Assembly: GCF_900232945.1 (NCBI RefSeq)
Contig: NZ_OCTU01000001.1
Location: forward strand, 504,977-568,976
Direction: 5' to 3'
DNA length: 64,000 bases
From: Urinicoccus timonensis
GTDB lineage: Bacteria; Bacillota; Clostridia; Tissierellales; Peptoniphilaceae
Both the position numbers and the translations under genes were made by a program. Of the stretch, positions 41,621 through 49,668 are shown in pieces. Below the pieces are notes generated by a model. The model was not told where the DNA came from. It made no database searches and saw only the letters and a program-made list of their open reading frames with translations. Positions within the stretch are counted from its first letter, which is position 1, and every line of letters starts with the position of its first letter.

Positions 41621-43082
41621 TTTTCCGCTCCATTTCTTTTATAAAGGTCTCTTCTTCCTGAATAAAAGCAATTTCTTTTAAAAGTTTTCGAGAGATAACT
41701 ATGGCCGCTGTCAATATAGCTGCGAATAAAAGTAAGATTAAACCTATAATAGGCCCTGATTCTTTCATCTTTTTTCCTTTTTCTACGCTCTTGGACTGCT
41801 CATCTTCTTTTGTTGGATTATTTTCTTCTATTTGAGAAGAATTACTAGCCATATCCACTTGTCCAAGAGGCGGGAGGTCTGCGGGAGCTAAAACTTGGCC
41901 AGATCCTGCAGCTCCACTTTGAACAGAAAGACCCTGAGTGCTTTTTACAGATGTAGCCTGGGGTTTCTTAACGCTTTGCAAGAAGGCCTTTCCTCTTTCA
42001 GCAGCTGTTGATCCTTGTAGCGCAACGGATGCTTGACTTAAAGAATTTTCAGCTGGCATATTCGCCACACCTTCTTTTCCTCCACTGTTTACCAGAACAT
42101 AATTTCCTGGTTTTTTTGTTTGAAAAGAAACAAATTTTTCATCTGTTTGAAAATCTATTTTTTTCTTAGCTCCTTGTGTATAGTCGTACAAATTTAAACT
42201 ATCCGTTTTTTTAAATTTTAAAAGAGGCAATTTCACCGTAAAACTTTTTTGAGGTGAGACTTTTTTTCGAGTCGCTTGGATTGATTTCTCTTTCCCAGTA
42301 AAATGATCCAGATTTCCTAAAAAGTCAATATTAAAAACATTGACCTGGTCTAAGGGAGAAAAATCCTTAGAAATACCTTGGGCTTCTGATCCTGTTAATC
42401 TGTTTCCATAAAAAGAAAATTCTTCTAAAAAACAATTCCCAGGATAATCCACATAAAGCCCCTTATTTTCTTTACTTCCTGAATTTTCTTTTTTAAAATC
42501 TGATTTTCTAGGTCCCTCTTTATACTTGGCAACCAATGTTGCTTGGTCTGGAGTAATCTTTTTTGCCTGATCCCAGTCAATTTTTATTCGAGCTCGAATA
42601 GGTTCATCTCCCATGGGTTCTACTTTTGGATCAACATAAACGTTAACCATTTGATCCTGGTTTAGCAGTTCCACCACAAAAACTCTAGGTCTTTTTTCCG
42701 CTTCATTGGGCACTTCAATTTCATAACAACCTTTTTTTGTTGCTTGATATGTACCATCTTTTTGTTCTACATATAAATTAATTAATGAAGCCTTAATGTT
42801 CATGTACTCCATCAAATCCGTGCCAACATAAAGAGAGGCTTTTTTATTTTTTACAACTAAATTTCCCATTTGTATAAAAGCCTGGTTCCCCATTGATGGT
42901 TTTTCTTCCATGGCATGCCAAAGTTTAATGGGGACTGTATAGCAGCCATCTTCCAATTCAACTGGTCCGTCTATAGGAGGACCTTGGTCCTGTCCATACA
43001 CTGAACTTAAACTAATCCATACAAACAATAAGGCTAAAACTAGTCTTTTTACTTGTAAATTAATCTCCATTTTAGTGAGCAT
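41607..43082 (-). CDS. membrane-anchored NEAT-domain haem relay protein
   Basis: 491 residues, the first gene of the Fur-linked operon. It has a signal peptide (about 1-30), a NEAT domain (about 42-180, EKPSMGNQAFIQ, with VYVDPKVEPMGDE in place of the VDAMD motif), a second beta domain (about 215-345) and a long S/A/Q-rich spacer. A C-terminal membrane helix (about 446-470) and a charged tail follow. The overall plan recalls the streptococcal Shr/Shp relay: a surface protein handing haem to Shp. It overlaps the Shp-like gene by 14 bases. AAAGGA precedes the ATG. Confidence 0.85.
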   Translation of the reverse strand: MLTKMEINLQVKRLVLALLFVWISLSSVYGQDQGPPIDGPVELEDGCYTVPIKLWHAMEEKPSMGNQAFIQMGNLVVKNKKASLYVGTDLMEYMNIKASLINLYVEQKDGTYQATKKGCYEIEVPNEAEKRPRVFVVELLNQDQMVNVYVDPKVEPMGDEPIRARIKIDWDQAKKITPDQATLVAKYKEGPRKSDFKKENSGSKENKGLYVDYPGNCFLEEFSFYGNRLTGSEAQGISKDFSPLDQVNVFNIDFLGNLDHFTGKEKSIQATRKKVSPQKSFTVKLPLLKFKKTDSLNLYDYTQGAKKKIDFQTDEKFVSFQTKKPGNYVLVNSGGKEGVANMPAENSLSQASVALQGSTAAERGKAFLQSVKKPQATSVKSTQGLSVQSGAAGSGQVLAPADLPPLGQVDMASNSSQIEENNPTKEDEQSKSVEKGKKMKESGPIIGLILLLFAAILTAAIVISRKLLKEIAFIQEEETFIKEMERKNEEK

Positions 43083-43119
43083 TCATTCCTTTCTCAAATA
43101 GTAATTCTATCTACCCGTT

Positions 43120-43138
43120 GATAGTTATTATCATTATG
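43120..43138 (-). promoter_or_regulatory. candidate Fur box of the haem operon
   Basis: The plus strand reads GATAGTTATTATCATTATG, matching the 19-base Fur consensus at 15 positions. It sits 38 bases before the operon start and overlaps the expected promoter area (a TATATT-like -10 at about 43142-43150). Confidence 0.6.
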
Positions 43139-43187
43139 CTATTAATATAACGTATTTCCTCTTTTTAAAAAGTCTTTTCCTATAAAA

Positions 43188-43215
43188 AAATAAGTTAACC
43201 TAGGTTAACTTATTT
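43188..43215 (-). terminator. terminator after the regulator gene
   Basis: A perfect 28-base palindrome (AAATAAGTTAACCT and its complement, centred on CCTAGG) followed by a run of T on the minus strand. It separates the exporter/regulator operon from the NEAT operon. Confidence 0.8.
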
Positions 43216-43343
43216 CTCTCTTTTATTAAACTTTATAGTTTTTTTTATCTTATTTAATAAATTTCGTATAATTTACACTTTATTGTTTGTACATTTTGCC
43301 AAAATTCTCTCTCTTCTTTTTGTTAACCCTGGTTTTGTTTTTC

Positions 43344-44183
43344 TTAAATATTGAACAGGTTTAAAGTTAATATACATACAACTCTTTCCACTTGTAAGCC
43401 TAGGCCAAGATAGGATTCTATCGTTAAATAAATTCCAGTTTGCAACAAACCTTGTCCTAGGTTATACCACGACAGGTCTTGGGGTAGATGCAAGGTAAAT
43501 AATCCGTTTTTAGAATTTATTTCCTCTTTTCCATTTTCTCCAAAATAAGAAATCTTCGATACAACGCTCTTTTTTTGATAGCCTTCTTGATTTTTTGTCA
43601 TTCTTGTTGCCTTTAATTGAATCGAAATGTCCTCATTGACCTCAAGATAAGCTTGTGCTTCAAAATTTTCCCGAAGAATACAAGGTTTTAAACGAGAAAA
43701 ATCCTCTTTTGATTTTTTATACAAGCAACAGGTTATAGGATATAGGCCTGGCAAAAAATACTTTTTAAAGTCGTAATTTGTCCAATCTTTTTTATCTAGC
43801 TTTTTTGTATGAATTTCCCTAAGAATTTTTACTTTCTTATTTATTTGATTAAAAAAAATTTCTCCCTTGCTTGTTAAAAGAATACTTACAAGTTCTTTTA
43901 TTTCCTCCTCATTTAGACAAAAAGTTTCCTGTAAAAAAAGCTCTAAATTTTCTTTTCTTTGATGGTAGTCCAAAGCAATTTTATAGGCAATTTTTGTCAA
44001 TTGATAGTCTTGTCCATTCTTATATAAGAGACCCACAGTCATCATTTTGTCTAGGATTTTTTTAGCGTTGGTTTTTGAACAGATAAAATAATTTGCACAG
44101 CCTGTAATCGTCTTTGGTCCTTTATTTTCTAAAATATAGAGTAAATAATTTATCTGAGGTTTGGTTAAGTTTAAATTCGTCAT
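43344..44183 (-). CDS. winged-helix regulator with unusual C-terminal domain
   Basis: 279 residues. The first 65 are a winged helix (YLLYILENKGPKTITGCANYF, then TNAKKILDKMMTVGLLYKN). Residues 66-105 look like the start of the DtxR dimer domain (YHQRKENLELFLQETFCLNEEE), but the full set of DtxR metal ligands is not recognisable. Residues about 120-279 match nothing I know and contain several cysteines (ITCCLYKK, KPCILREN). It is 10 bases after the CydC-like gene and upstream of the NEAT operon, so it probably regulates haem or metal genes here. Function is inferred from location. Confidence 0.65.
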   Translation of the reverse strand: MTNLNLTKPQINYLLYILENKGPKTITGCANYFICSKTNAKKILDKMMTVGLLYKNGQDYQLTKIAYKIALDYHQRKENLELFLQETFCLNEEEIKELVSILLTSKGEIFFNQINKKVKILREIHTKKLDKKDWTNYDFKKYFLPGLYPITCCLYKKSKEDFSRLKPCILRENFEAQAYLEVNEDISIQLKATRMTKNQEGYQKKSVVSKISYFGENGKEEINSKNGLFTLHLPQDLSWYNLGQGLLQTGIYLTIESYLGLGLQVERVVCILTLNLFNI

Positions 44184-44193
44184 GCATTTCCCT

Positions 44194-45840
44194 CTAAGAT
44201 CGAATCTGTCTTTGCATATAGATGACTGCCTGGCATATTCTTAAGGTAGATTCTCGATGAGATGTGATTAAGATAGTTTTATCTTGCCTATCTTGATAGA
44301 TAGACTTTAAGATCATCCCTTCTGTCATGGCATCGACATTCGCTGTTGGTTCATCTAGAAGGTAGAGTTTCGGATTTTTTAAAAATAATCTGGCCATAGA
44401 AAGCCGTTGCATCTCTCCAGAAGATAAAAGGTTTTGATCTCGTACAATTTCTGTGTCCAAGCCCTGCGGCAAATCCTTTATAAAATCATAAATAGCCGCC
44501 TTTTTACAAGCATAAATTAACTCTTCTTCTGTAGCACCTTTTTTGGCAATTAATAAATTATCTCGAATACTCCCTTTAAATAAGTGGGTAGACTGTGACA
44601 AATACCCTATATTCTTTCTTAAGCTTGAACTATTTATCTCTTTTAAATTAATTCCATTATAGTTTACTTTTCCTTTTTCCGGATCATAAAACCGCATCAT
44701 CAAGTGAATAAGGGACGATTTCCCACAACCAGATTTCCCCGCCAATCCAATGATTTGGTTTTTTCCTCCTTCCATAGAAAATTGATCTAATAAGGGTGTC
44801 TTATCATGAGAGAAAGTGACTTTTTCAACTTTAAAATTCTCATAATCAAGAGTTTTTCCTCCCAGTACTTCGTCTACTTTAGGATCTTCTTTTAAGAGGC
44901 CTAGGACTCTCCTGGCACAAGCTAGAGTTACCACAAGATTGTTGGCTAAGGAAGCTAGGGCCGATGTCGGTCCAAAGGATGATAAAAAGATAACCCAGGA
45001 AACAATAAATAGGTTAAAAGGAATTTGTCCATCTTGATAAAGTTTCGCAGCAAAAACTCCAAAAAATCCAGATAAAGCAAAAACCAAAAGCCTTGAAAGG
45101 CCAAAACTTTTACCACTGTCTCTCATTAAATTTTTTGTAGCTTGATTTAATTTCTTGGTTTGCTCGGTAACTTCTTGCGATCTTTTATCTCCATAGTTGA
45201 AATTGACAAGTTCTTTAATCCCCTTAAAACTTTCTAAAATATTTAGATTGAGATCAGATAAAATTTTTCTTTGGATTGGGCCTAAGTCTCTAGATTTTTT
45301 CTCTGTATAAATAGGCACAGCTACTCCAAGAATTAAATGCGAAACAAATAAACAAAGACCTATGGCCCAATGAATCTTTGCCATAAAGATTGTAAGAACC
45401 AAGGTGTGAATAATGGCAATTACGACTGGAGAAATAGTATGGGCGTAAAAAACTTCCATTAATTCAATATCTGCACTGATTACAGAAATGAGTTCTCCTT
45501 TATTTTTTTCTTCCATTTTTGCAGGAGCTAAATCTCTCAGCTTGCGAAAAACTTTATCCCGTATAATGGCCAAGGTTCTAAAAGCCACAAAATGATTTAA
45601 CAGTTGTTCAAAATAGCGAAATAAGGATCTGCATAGAGCCAAAACACCAAAGGTTATTAGGCCCGTTTTAACGTTGAATTCCCCCGTCAAAAGCCAATAA
45701 CTCCCAAGACTTGGAATCGCCGTAGCCAAAATATGTCCCAAGGCTCCAAAAAAGACAGCTCCCATCATTGGAAAAGCCAAGGGCCTAACGAGAAATAAAA
45801 GGTCTTTTAATAAAAGCAATAATTTTTTATAAGTTTGCAT
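44194..45840 (-). CDS. CydC-like ABC exporter-type transporter
   Basis: 548 residues: six membrane helices with the CydC-like element RYFEQLLNHFVAFRTLAIIR and RKLRDLAPAKME, then an ATPase domain. It has Walker A GKSGCGKSS, signature SSGEMQRLSMAR (which departs from LSGGQ), Walker B LYLLDEPTANVD and switch His in LITSHRESTL. It pairs with the next protein. CydDC moves thiols in classic models and haem in recent ones. No cytochrome bd gene is seen, so the haem island suggests a haem role. It overlaps the CydD-like gene by 14 bases. Confidence 0.8.
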   Translation of the reverse strand: MQTYKKLLLLLKDLLFLVRPLAFPMMGAVFFGALGHILATAIPSLGSYWLLTGEFNVKTGLITFGVLALCRSLFRYFEQLLNHFVAFRTLAIIRDKVFRKLRDLAPAKMEEKNKGELISVISADIELMEVFYAHTISPVVIAIIHTLVLTIFMAKIHWAIGLCLFVSHLILGVAVPIYTEKKSRDLGPIQRKILSDLNLNILESFKGIKELVNFNYGDKRSQEVTEQTKKLNQATKNLMRDSGKSFGLSRLLVFALSGFFGVFAAKLYQDGQIPFNLFIVSWVIFLSSFGPTSALASLANNLVVTLACARRVLGLLKEDPKVDEVLGGKTLDYENFKVEKVTFSHDKTPLLDQFSMEGGKNQIIGLAGKSGCGKSSLIHLMMRFYDPEKGKVNYNGINLKEINSSSLRKNIGYLSQSTHLFKGSIRDNLLIAKKGATEEELIYACKKAAIYDFIKDLPQGLDTEIVRDQNLLSSGEMQRLSMARLFLKNPKLYLLDEPTANVDAMTEGMILKSIYQDRQDKTILITSHRESTLRICQAVIYMQRQIRS

Positions 45841-47545
45841 TTTTTATCCCCCACTTTTCTAATTCTTCTTGCTGTTGGTAGAGCATAGCAAAAACCCCTT
45901 CTCGCTTAACATGGTTAAAAAGACCCTCTTGCACAACTTTCCCATGATCTAAAAAGTAAATATAATCTGCAATCCGAGTATTTTTTAAGCGGTGGGTAAT
46001 GAGGATAATATTCGTATTTTTCTTTAACTCTTCTAAAAGCTCCAGAATGATTTCTTCACTTTCTGCATCAATGTTGGAAATAGCTTCATCTAAAACTAAA
46101 ATCCTGGCGCCTTTTAAAAGAACTCGAGCAATTGCGAGTCGTTGTTTTTGTCCTCCAGATAAGTTGCTGCCACTTTCACTAATTTTTGTATTTAAGCCGT
46201 CTTGTTCTTTGAAATAAGCTGCTAAGCAAAGTTGATCTAAAACTTTCCATAATTCCTCTTCACTGGCATCTGGTTTAGCCATTCTCAAATTATAAGCTAG
46301 GCTTCCTGTGAAAAAATAAGGGGTATTATCTACGTAGGCGAGAGATTCTAAGAGATCTTGTTTTTTTGGATTCGTCTTTTCTCCATAGTAAATTTCTCCT
46401 CCTTTCGCCTCGATTTGACCCATGATCAGCTTAGCTATCGTTGATTTCCCAGACCCTGACCTTCCAACCAGGGCTGTAATGGTATTTTTCTTAAAGTTTA
46501 AGTTAAGTTTAGTCATAAAAGTTTTTTCCGTATAAGAAAAATCTAAGTCTTCAAATCTTACTTCTAGATCACCTGCCTCTAAATAATTTTCTCCATCTCT
46601 TTTTTCTTCCATTTCTAAGACAGTGTATAGGTCTTCCGCCGCTGATATTCCTGTCATAGCAACATGAAAAAGGGATCCTAGTTGGCGTAAGGGCGTAAAA
46701 AATTCTTGTGATAGAAGAATGAAAATCAAAGAATTTCGTAAATTCATTTCCCCTTTTAAGAAAGCTGAAATAGATAGAACAATTCCAAGACCCGTTCCTA
46801 AATATGCCACCAAATCCATTGCTGTAATATTATTAAGTTGGACCATTAAAAGTTTCATCGTCTTTTTACGAAAATCTTCCGCTAAATTATTTAAGCGTTG
46901 ATTTTGATCCTCATCTGCTTCAAAAATTTTTAAAGTTGTCATTCCATAAAGAAAGTCAATAAAAACTTCTGCTAAGTTTGTATAGGATTTCCAATACGAT
47001 TTAACAACCCTAGAAGCTAAGGTTTGCACTAAAAGAATTGCTAAGGGAATTGCCGGTATAACGGCTAAAAGAGCTAATGAAATGCTTCTATTCATTGGGT
47101 AAAGGAGCATAAATAATAAAAGAGGCGCTAAAATAGAATATGCAACTTGAGGTAACATCTCTGCATAAAAAAGATTCAGTTGTTCAATTCCTTCCACGCT
47201 GGTCTGTATGACCTTAGCTATAGACACCTTTTGACCAAAATTTTGTTTAAATCCATAAACTTTTTCAAAAAGCGCCTTACGCAGCTTCCCTTTAATTCGA
47301 ATGGAGATAAAGTAAGAGATATAAGAATACAAGCGCGTAAACAGGTATCCAGCCAGCATAATCATAATGACTTTGGCTGAAAAAGCTAAAAAATCTCCCT
47401 GTCCTTGGGTTATTTGCATCACAAAATCAGCTAGAAAAAAAATTAAAGTAACATTTAAACCCAAAATCCCCAACTTAAGTAAACAAAGAAGAAAAATAAG
47501 TATTTTTTCTCCTTCAATTTCTTTTAAAAGTCTGCGATTAAACAT
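45827..47545 (-). CDS. CydD-like ABC exporter-type transporter
   Basis: 572 residues. The membrane domain has the CydD-like region QLNLFYAEMLPQVAYSILAP and LAEVFIDFLYGMTTLKIFE. The ATPase has Walker A GRSGSGKST, signature LSGGQKQRLAIAR, Walker B ILVLDEAISNID and His in LITHRL. Together with the CydC-like protein it forms a heterodimer in which only one ATP site has the canonical LSGGQ signature. GGAGG precedes the ATG. Confidence 0.8.
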   Translation of the reverse strand: MFNRRLLKEIEGEKILIFLLCLLKLGILGLNVTLIFFLADFVMQITQGQGDFLAFSAKVIMIMLAGYLFTRLYSYISYFISIRIKGKLRKALFEKVYGFKQNFGQKVSIAKVIQTSVEGIEQLNLFYAEMLPQVAYSILAPLLLFMLLYPMNRSISLALLAVIPAIPLAILLVQTLASRVVKSYWKSYTNLAEVFIDFLYGMTTLKIFEADEDQNQRLNNLAEDFRKKTMKLLMVQLNNITAMDLVAYLGTGLGIVLSISAFLKGEMNLRNSLIFILLSQEFFTPLRQLGSLFHVAMTGISAAEDLYTVLEMEEKRDGENYLEAGDLEVRFEDLDFSYTEKTFMTKLNLNFKKNTITALVGRSGSGKSTIAKLIMGQIEAKGGEIYYGEKTNPKKQDLLESLAYVDNTPYFFTGSLAYNLRMAKPDASEEELWKVLDQLCLAAYFKEQDGLNTKISESGSNLSGGQKQRLAIARVLLKGARILVLDEAISNIDAESEEIILELLEELKKNTNIILITHRLKNTRIADYIYFLDHGKVVQEGLFNHVKREGVFAMLYQQQEELEKWGIKNANL

Positions 47546-47912
47546 ACTCTTCCTCCGTTCTTGTTTTCACGCAAAAAAGGAAGTAAACATAATGAAAAAT
47601 GAGCACCAAAATAAGAGCCAACCTAGCATGAAAATGGTTGACAAAATAAAATGAAATGCCCAAAAAGAAAGTTACCGTCGCTAAAATTTTTATCTTTTTT
47701 TTGCGAGTTAACCCCTCTTTATTTTTAAGGGGCTTTATGTTTTTTTTGTATAAATTTGTAGATTTAAACCACTGATCAAATTTTTTAGATCCTTTGGAAA
47801 AGCAAGCTGCCGCTAATAGGAAGAATGGTGTTGCGGGTAATAGGGGTAAGTAAACACCAAGAATCCCTAGACCCATAAAAATAAATCCTAAACAAACAAA
47901 AATAGGTTTCAC
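47538..47912 (-). CDS. DUF454 (YbaN-like) membrane protein
   Basis: 124 residues with the DUF454 signature GxLGVYLPLLPATPFFLLAAACFSKGS and HPL-like region, and two or three membrane helices. The family is found near haem and iron genes in several bacteria, but its activity is unknown. It is the first gene of the exporter/regulator operon, overlaps the CydD-like gene by 8 bases and has AAAGGAG before the ATG and a near-consensus promoter upstream. Confidence 0.85.
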   Translation of the reverse strand: MKPIFVCLGFIFMGLGILGVYLPLLPATPFFLLAAACFSKGSKKFDQWFKSTNLYKKNIKPLKNKEGLTRKKKIKILATVTFFLGISFYFVNHFHARLALILVLIFHYVYFLFCVKTRTEEEYV

Positions 47913-47956
47913 AAAAATCTCCTTTCTGCCGGGTAGACAGAACCTATTTTGCTTTT

Positions 47957-47985
47957 ATTATAGCAAAGAAGATTTTTTATGTAAA
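47957..47985 (-). promoter_or_regulatory. promoter of the DUF454-CydDC-regulator operon
   Basis: On the minus strand -35 TTTACA (47980-47985), a 17-base spacer and -10 TATAAT (47957-47962). Near-consensus sigma-A promoter about 45 bases before the start codon. A weak Fur-like sequence (12 of 19) lies just upstream. Confidence 0.8.
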
Positions 47986-48111
47986 GGATTTTGATTCTTC
48001 CTATCATTTTAAGACCATTTTATTTTTTGACTTCTACCCAAGCATAGAATATATTTATCCTCTATACTATCACCTGATCATCTTAACATGACAGGATGTG
48101 GTATGTTTTAT

Positions 48112-48204
48112 GCATACAATCCGCATAGAACGAATGTTTGTAATAACAAAATCGAGCAAGCGAAATGCTTACTCGATTAGGTCCAACTTTATGGGGTCAC
48201 TCTA
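48112..48204 (+). mobile_element. solo right end of the IS3-family element (remnant)
   Basis: This 93-bp stretch matches 2853-2946 closely: the last codons of orfB (CAATCCGCATAG), the terminator hairpin, the inverted repeat TAGGTCCAACTTTATGGGG and the flanking CACTCTA. Only a few bases differ. The rest of the element is absent. On the minus strand the hairpin is followed by TTTTG, so it may now serve as the terminator of the EamA gene that ends at 48227. It lies at the boundary of the AT-rich haem island. Confidence 0.85.
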
Positions 48205-48226
48205 AAAACGGGTAGTTATGGTTAGC

Positions 48227-49141
48227 TTAATTTAGCTTGCCAAGCTTCTTTTTTTCAGGAACTTGGGCATAGACAATGGCTGCCATCATAATGGCACAGC
48301 CAAGCAGTTCTCTTGGAGTCATTCTCTCGTGGAGGTAGATGGCTCCAGAAATAGCTGCAAAGACACTTTCCAGACTTAGAATCAAGGATGCTACAGTGGG
48401 GTCGGTGTCCTTTTGGGCTACAATTTGTAGGGTATAGCCAATACCTGAAGATAAGATTCCCACATAGAGAATGGGGATGGCCGATTCTAAAATGTTGGCA
48501 AAAACCACATTTTCCTTTACCAAGGCCAAGATCAAGGAAAGAAGCGCTGATACGAAAAATTGGATACAGCTCATCTTAACCCCATCTACCTTGGGAGAAA
48601 AATGGTCAATAACTAGGATATGGATGGAAAATAAGACAGCGCAAATCAACAATAGGATGTCGCCCTTGCCAATGTTAAAGCCACTTTTAAAGCTCAGTAA
48701 ATACATACCAATGGCTGCAATGACTACGCAAGCCCACATCTTCAAGGTTACCCTCTTGCCGATAAAGACTCCCAGCAAGGGGACAATGACTATGTAGAGG
48801 GCTGTAATAAAGCCAGCCTTACCAGCAGTGGATTCCATAATTCCAATTTGTTGGAAGGTCATGGCGAAAAACAAGGCTAGTCCACAGGAGATTCCTCCCA
48901 AAATCAAGGTCTTTTGGTCTCCCTTGACTGGAGCTACGCCATTATTGGCCTTTTTATCACGACTGGATAAAAAAGGAATCACAATAATTAAAAGGAAAAA
49001 CCCAGCCACTAGGTTTCTAGAAAAGTTAAAGGTAAAGGGTCCAATAGAGCTTTGCCCTCCTAGAACCTGGGCCACAAAGGATGTTCCCCAAATAAATGCA
49101 GTTAAGAATAATAGCAGGTTTCCATAAAATTTTTTGCTCAT
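48227..49141 (-). CDS. EamA/DMT-family transporter
   Basis: 304 residues with ten membrane helices in two EamA repeats (FLTAFIWGTSFVAQ near the N-terminus and GILSSGIGYTLQIVAQKDTDPT in the second). The start MSKKFYGN is chosen for GGAGG 7 bases upstream; the longer frame to 49225 has no ribosome-binding site. These proteins export amino acids, metabolites or drugs; the substrate is not predictable. It is transcribed alone, away from the haem island. Confidence 0.88.
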   Translation of the reverse strand: MSKKFYGNLLLFLTAFIWGTSFVAQVLGGQSSIGPFTFNFSRNLVAGFFLLIIVIPFLSSRDKKANNGVAPVKGDQKTLILGGISCGLALFFAMTFQQIGIMESTAGKAGFITALYIVIVPLLGVFIGKRVTLKMWACVVIAAIGMYLLSFKSGFNIGKGDILLLICAVLFSIHILVIDHFSPKVDGVKMSCIQFFVSALLSLILALVKENVVFANILESAIPILYVGILSSGIGYTLQIVAQKDTDPTVASLILSLESVFAAISGAIYLHERMTPRELLGCAIMMAAIVYAQVPEKKKLGKLN

Positions 49142-49245
49142 AAAATCCTCCTCTCTCCCCCTAGTATAGCATAGGTGATTTTCCCCATGCAATCGTTTTT
49201 CTAATCTTTTTAAGGAAAGACACAAGCTTCGCTTGTGCCTCTTTT

Positions 49246-49659
49246 TTACCTTTCAGTTCTTACATAGAAATTGTAGACCCCATAGGCAATCCGTCTTTGA
49301 TTTTGCTCAATGCTGACTTCCAACAAGACCGTTCTTTTCGTCCTGTGGATTAGGCTGGCTGTGGCATAGATCTTGCCCACCTGGCCTGGTCGCAAATAAT
49401 CCATGCTCCCCTTAAGGGTGACAGACCCCCGGCCCACTGCCATGGCAAAAACCCCAGCAGCCTGGTCTCCAATGGTAAAGAGGACTCCACCGTGGATATT
49501 GCCCAGGGGGTTTAACATTTCATGGCCACAATCCAGGCTAATGGTTAAGTGGTCATCTGTTAACTCTTCAAATTCAAAATTAAAAAATTCATAAAAACCG
49601 ACTTGTCTTTTTTTAAACCGCTCTCGAACTTCTGCTTCTGTTAAGACTAATTGTCCCAT
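49246..49659 (-). CDS. PaaI-family hotdog thioesterase
   Basis: 137 residues. The hotdog fold shows the HGGVLFTIGDQAAGV motif (GNIHGGVLFTIGDQAA), with Asp and Gly at the catalytic position, as in PaaI/YbgC-type acyl-CoA thioesterases. The substrate is unknown. It is 9 bases downstream of dinB and probably co-transcribed with it. Confidence 0.85.
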   Translation of the reverse strand: MGQLVLTEAEVRERFKKRQVGFYEFFNFEFEELTDDHLTISLDCGHEMLNPLGNIHGGVLFTIGDQAAGVFAMAVGRGSVTLKGSMDYLRPGQVGKIYATASLIHRTKRTVLLEVSIEQNQRRIAYGVYNFYVRTER

Positions 49660-49668
49660 ACTTACTCC

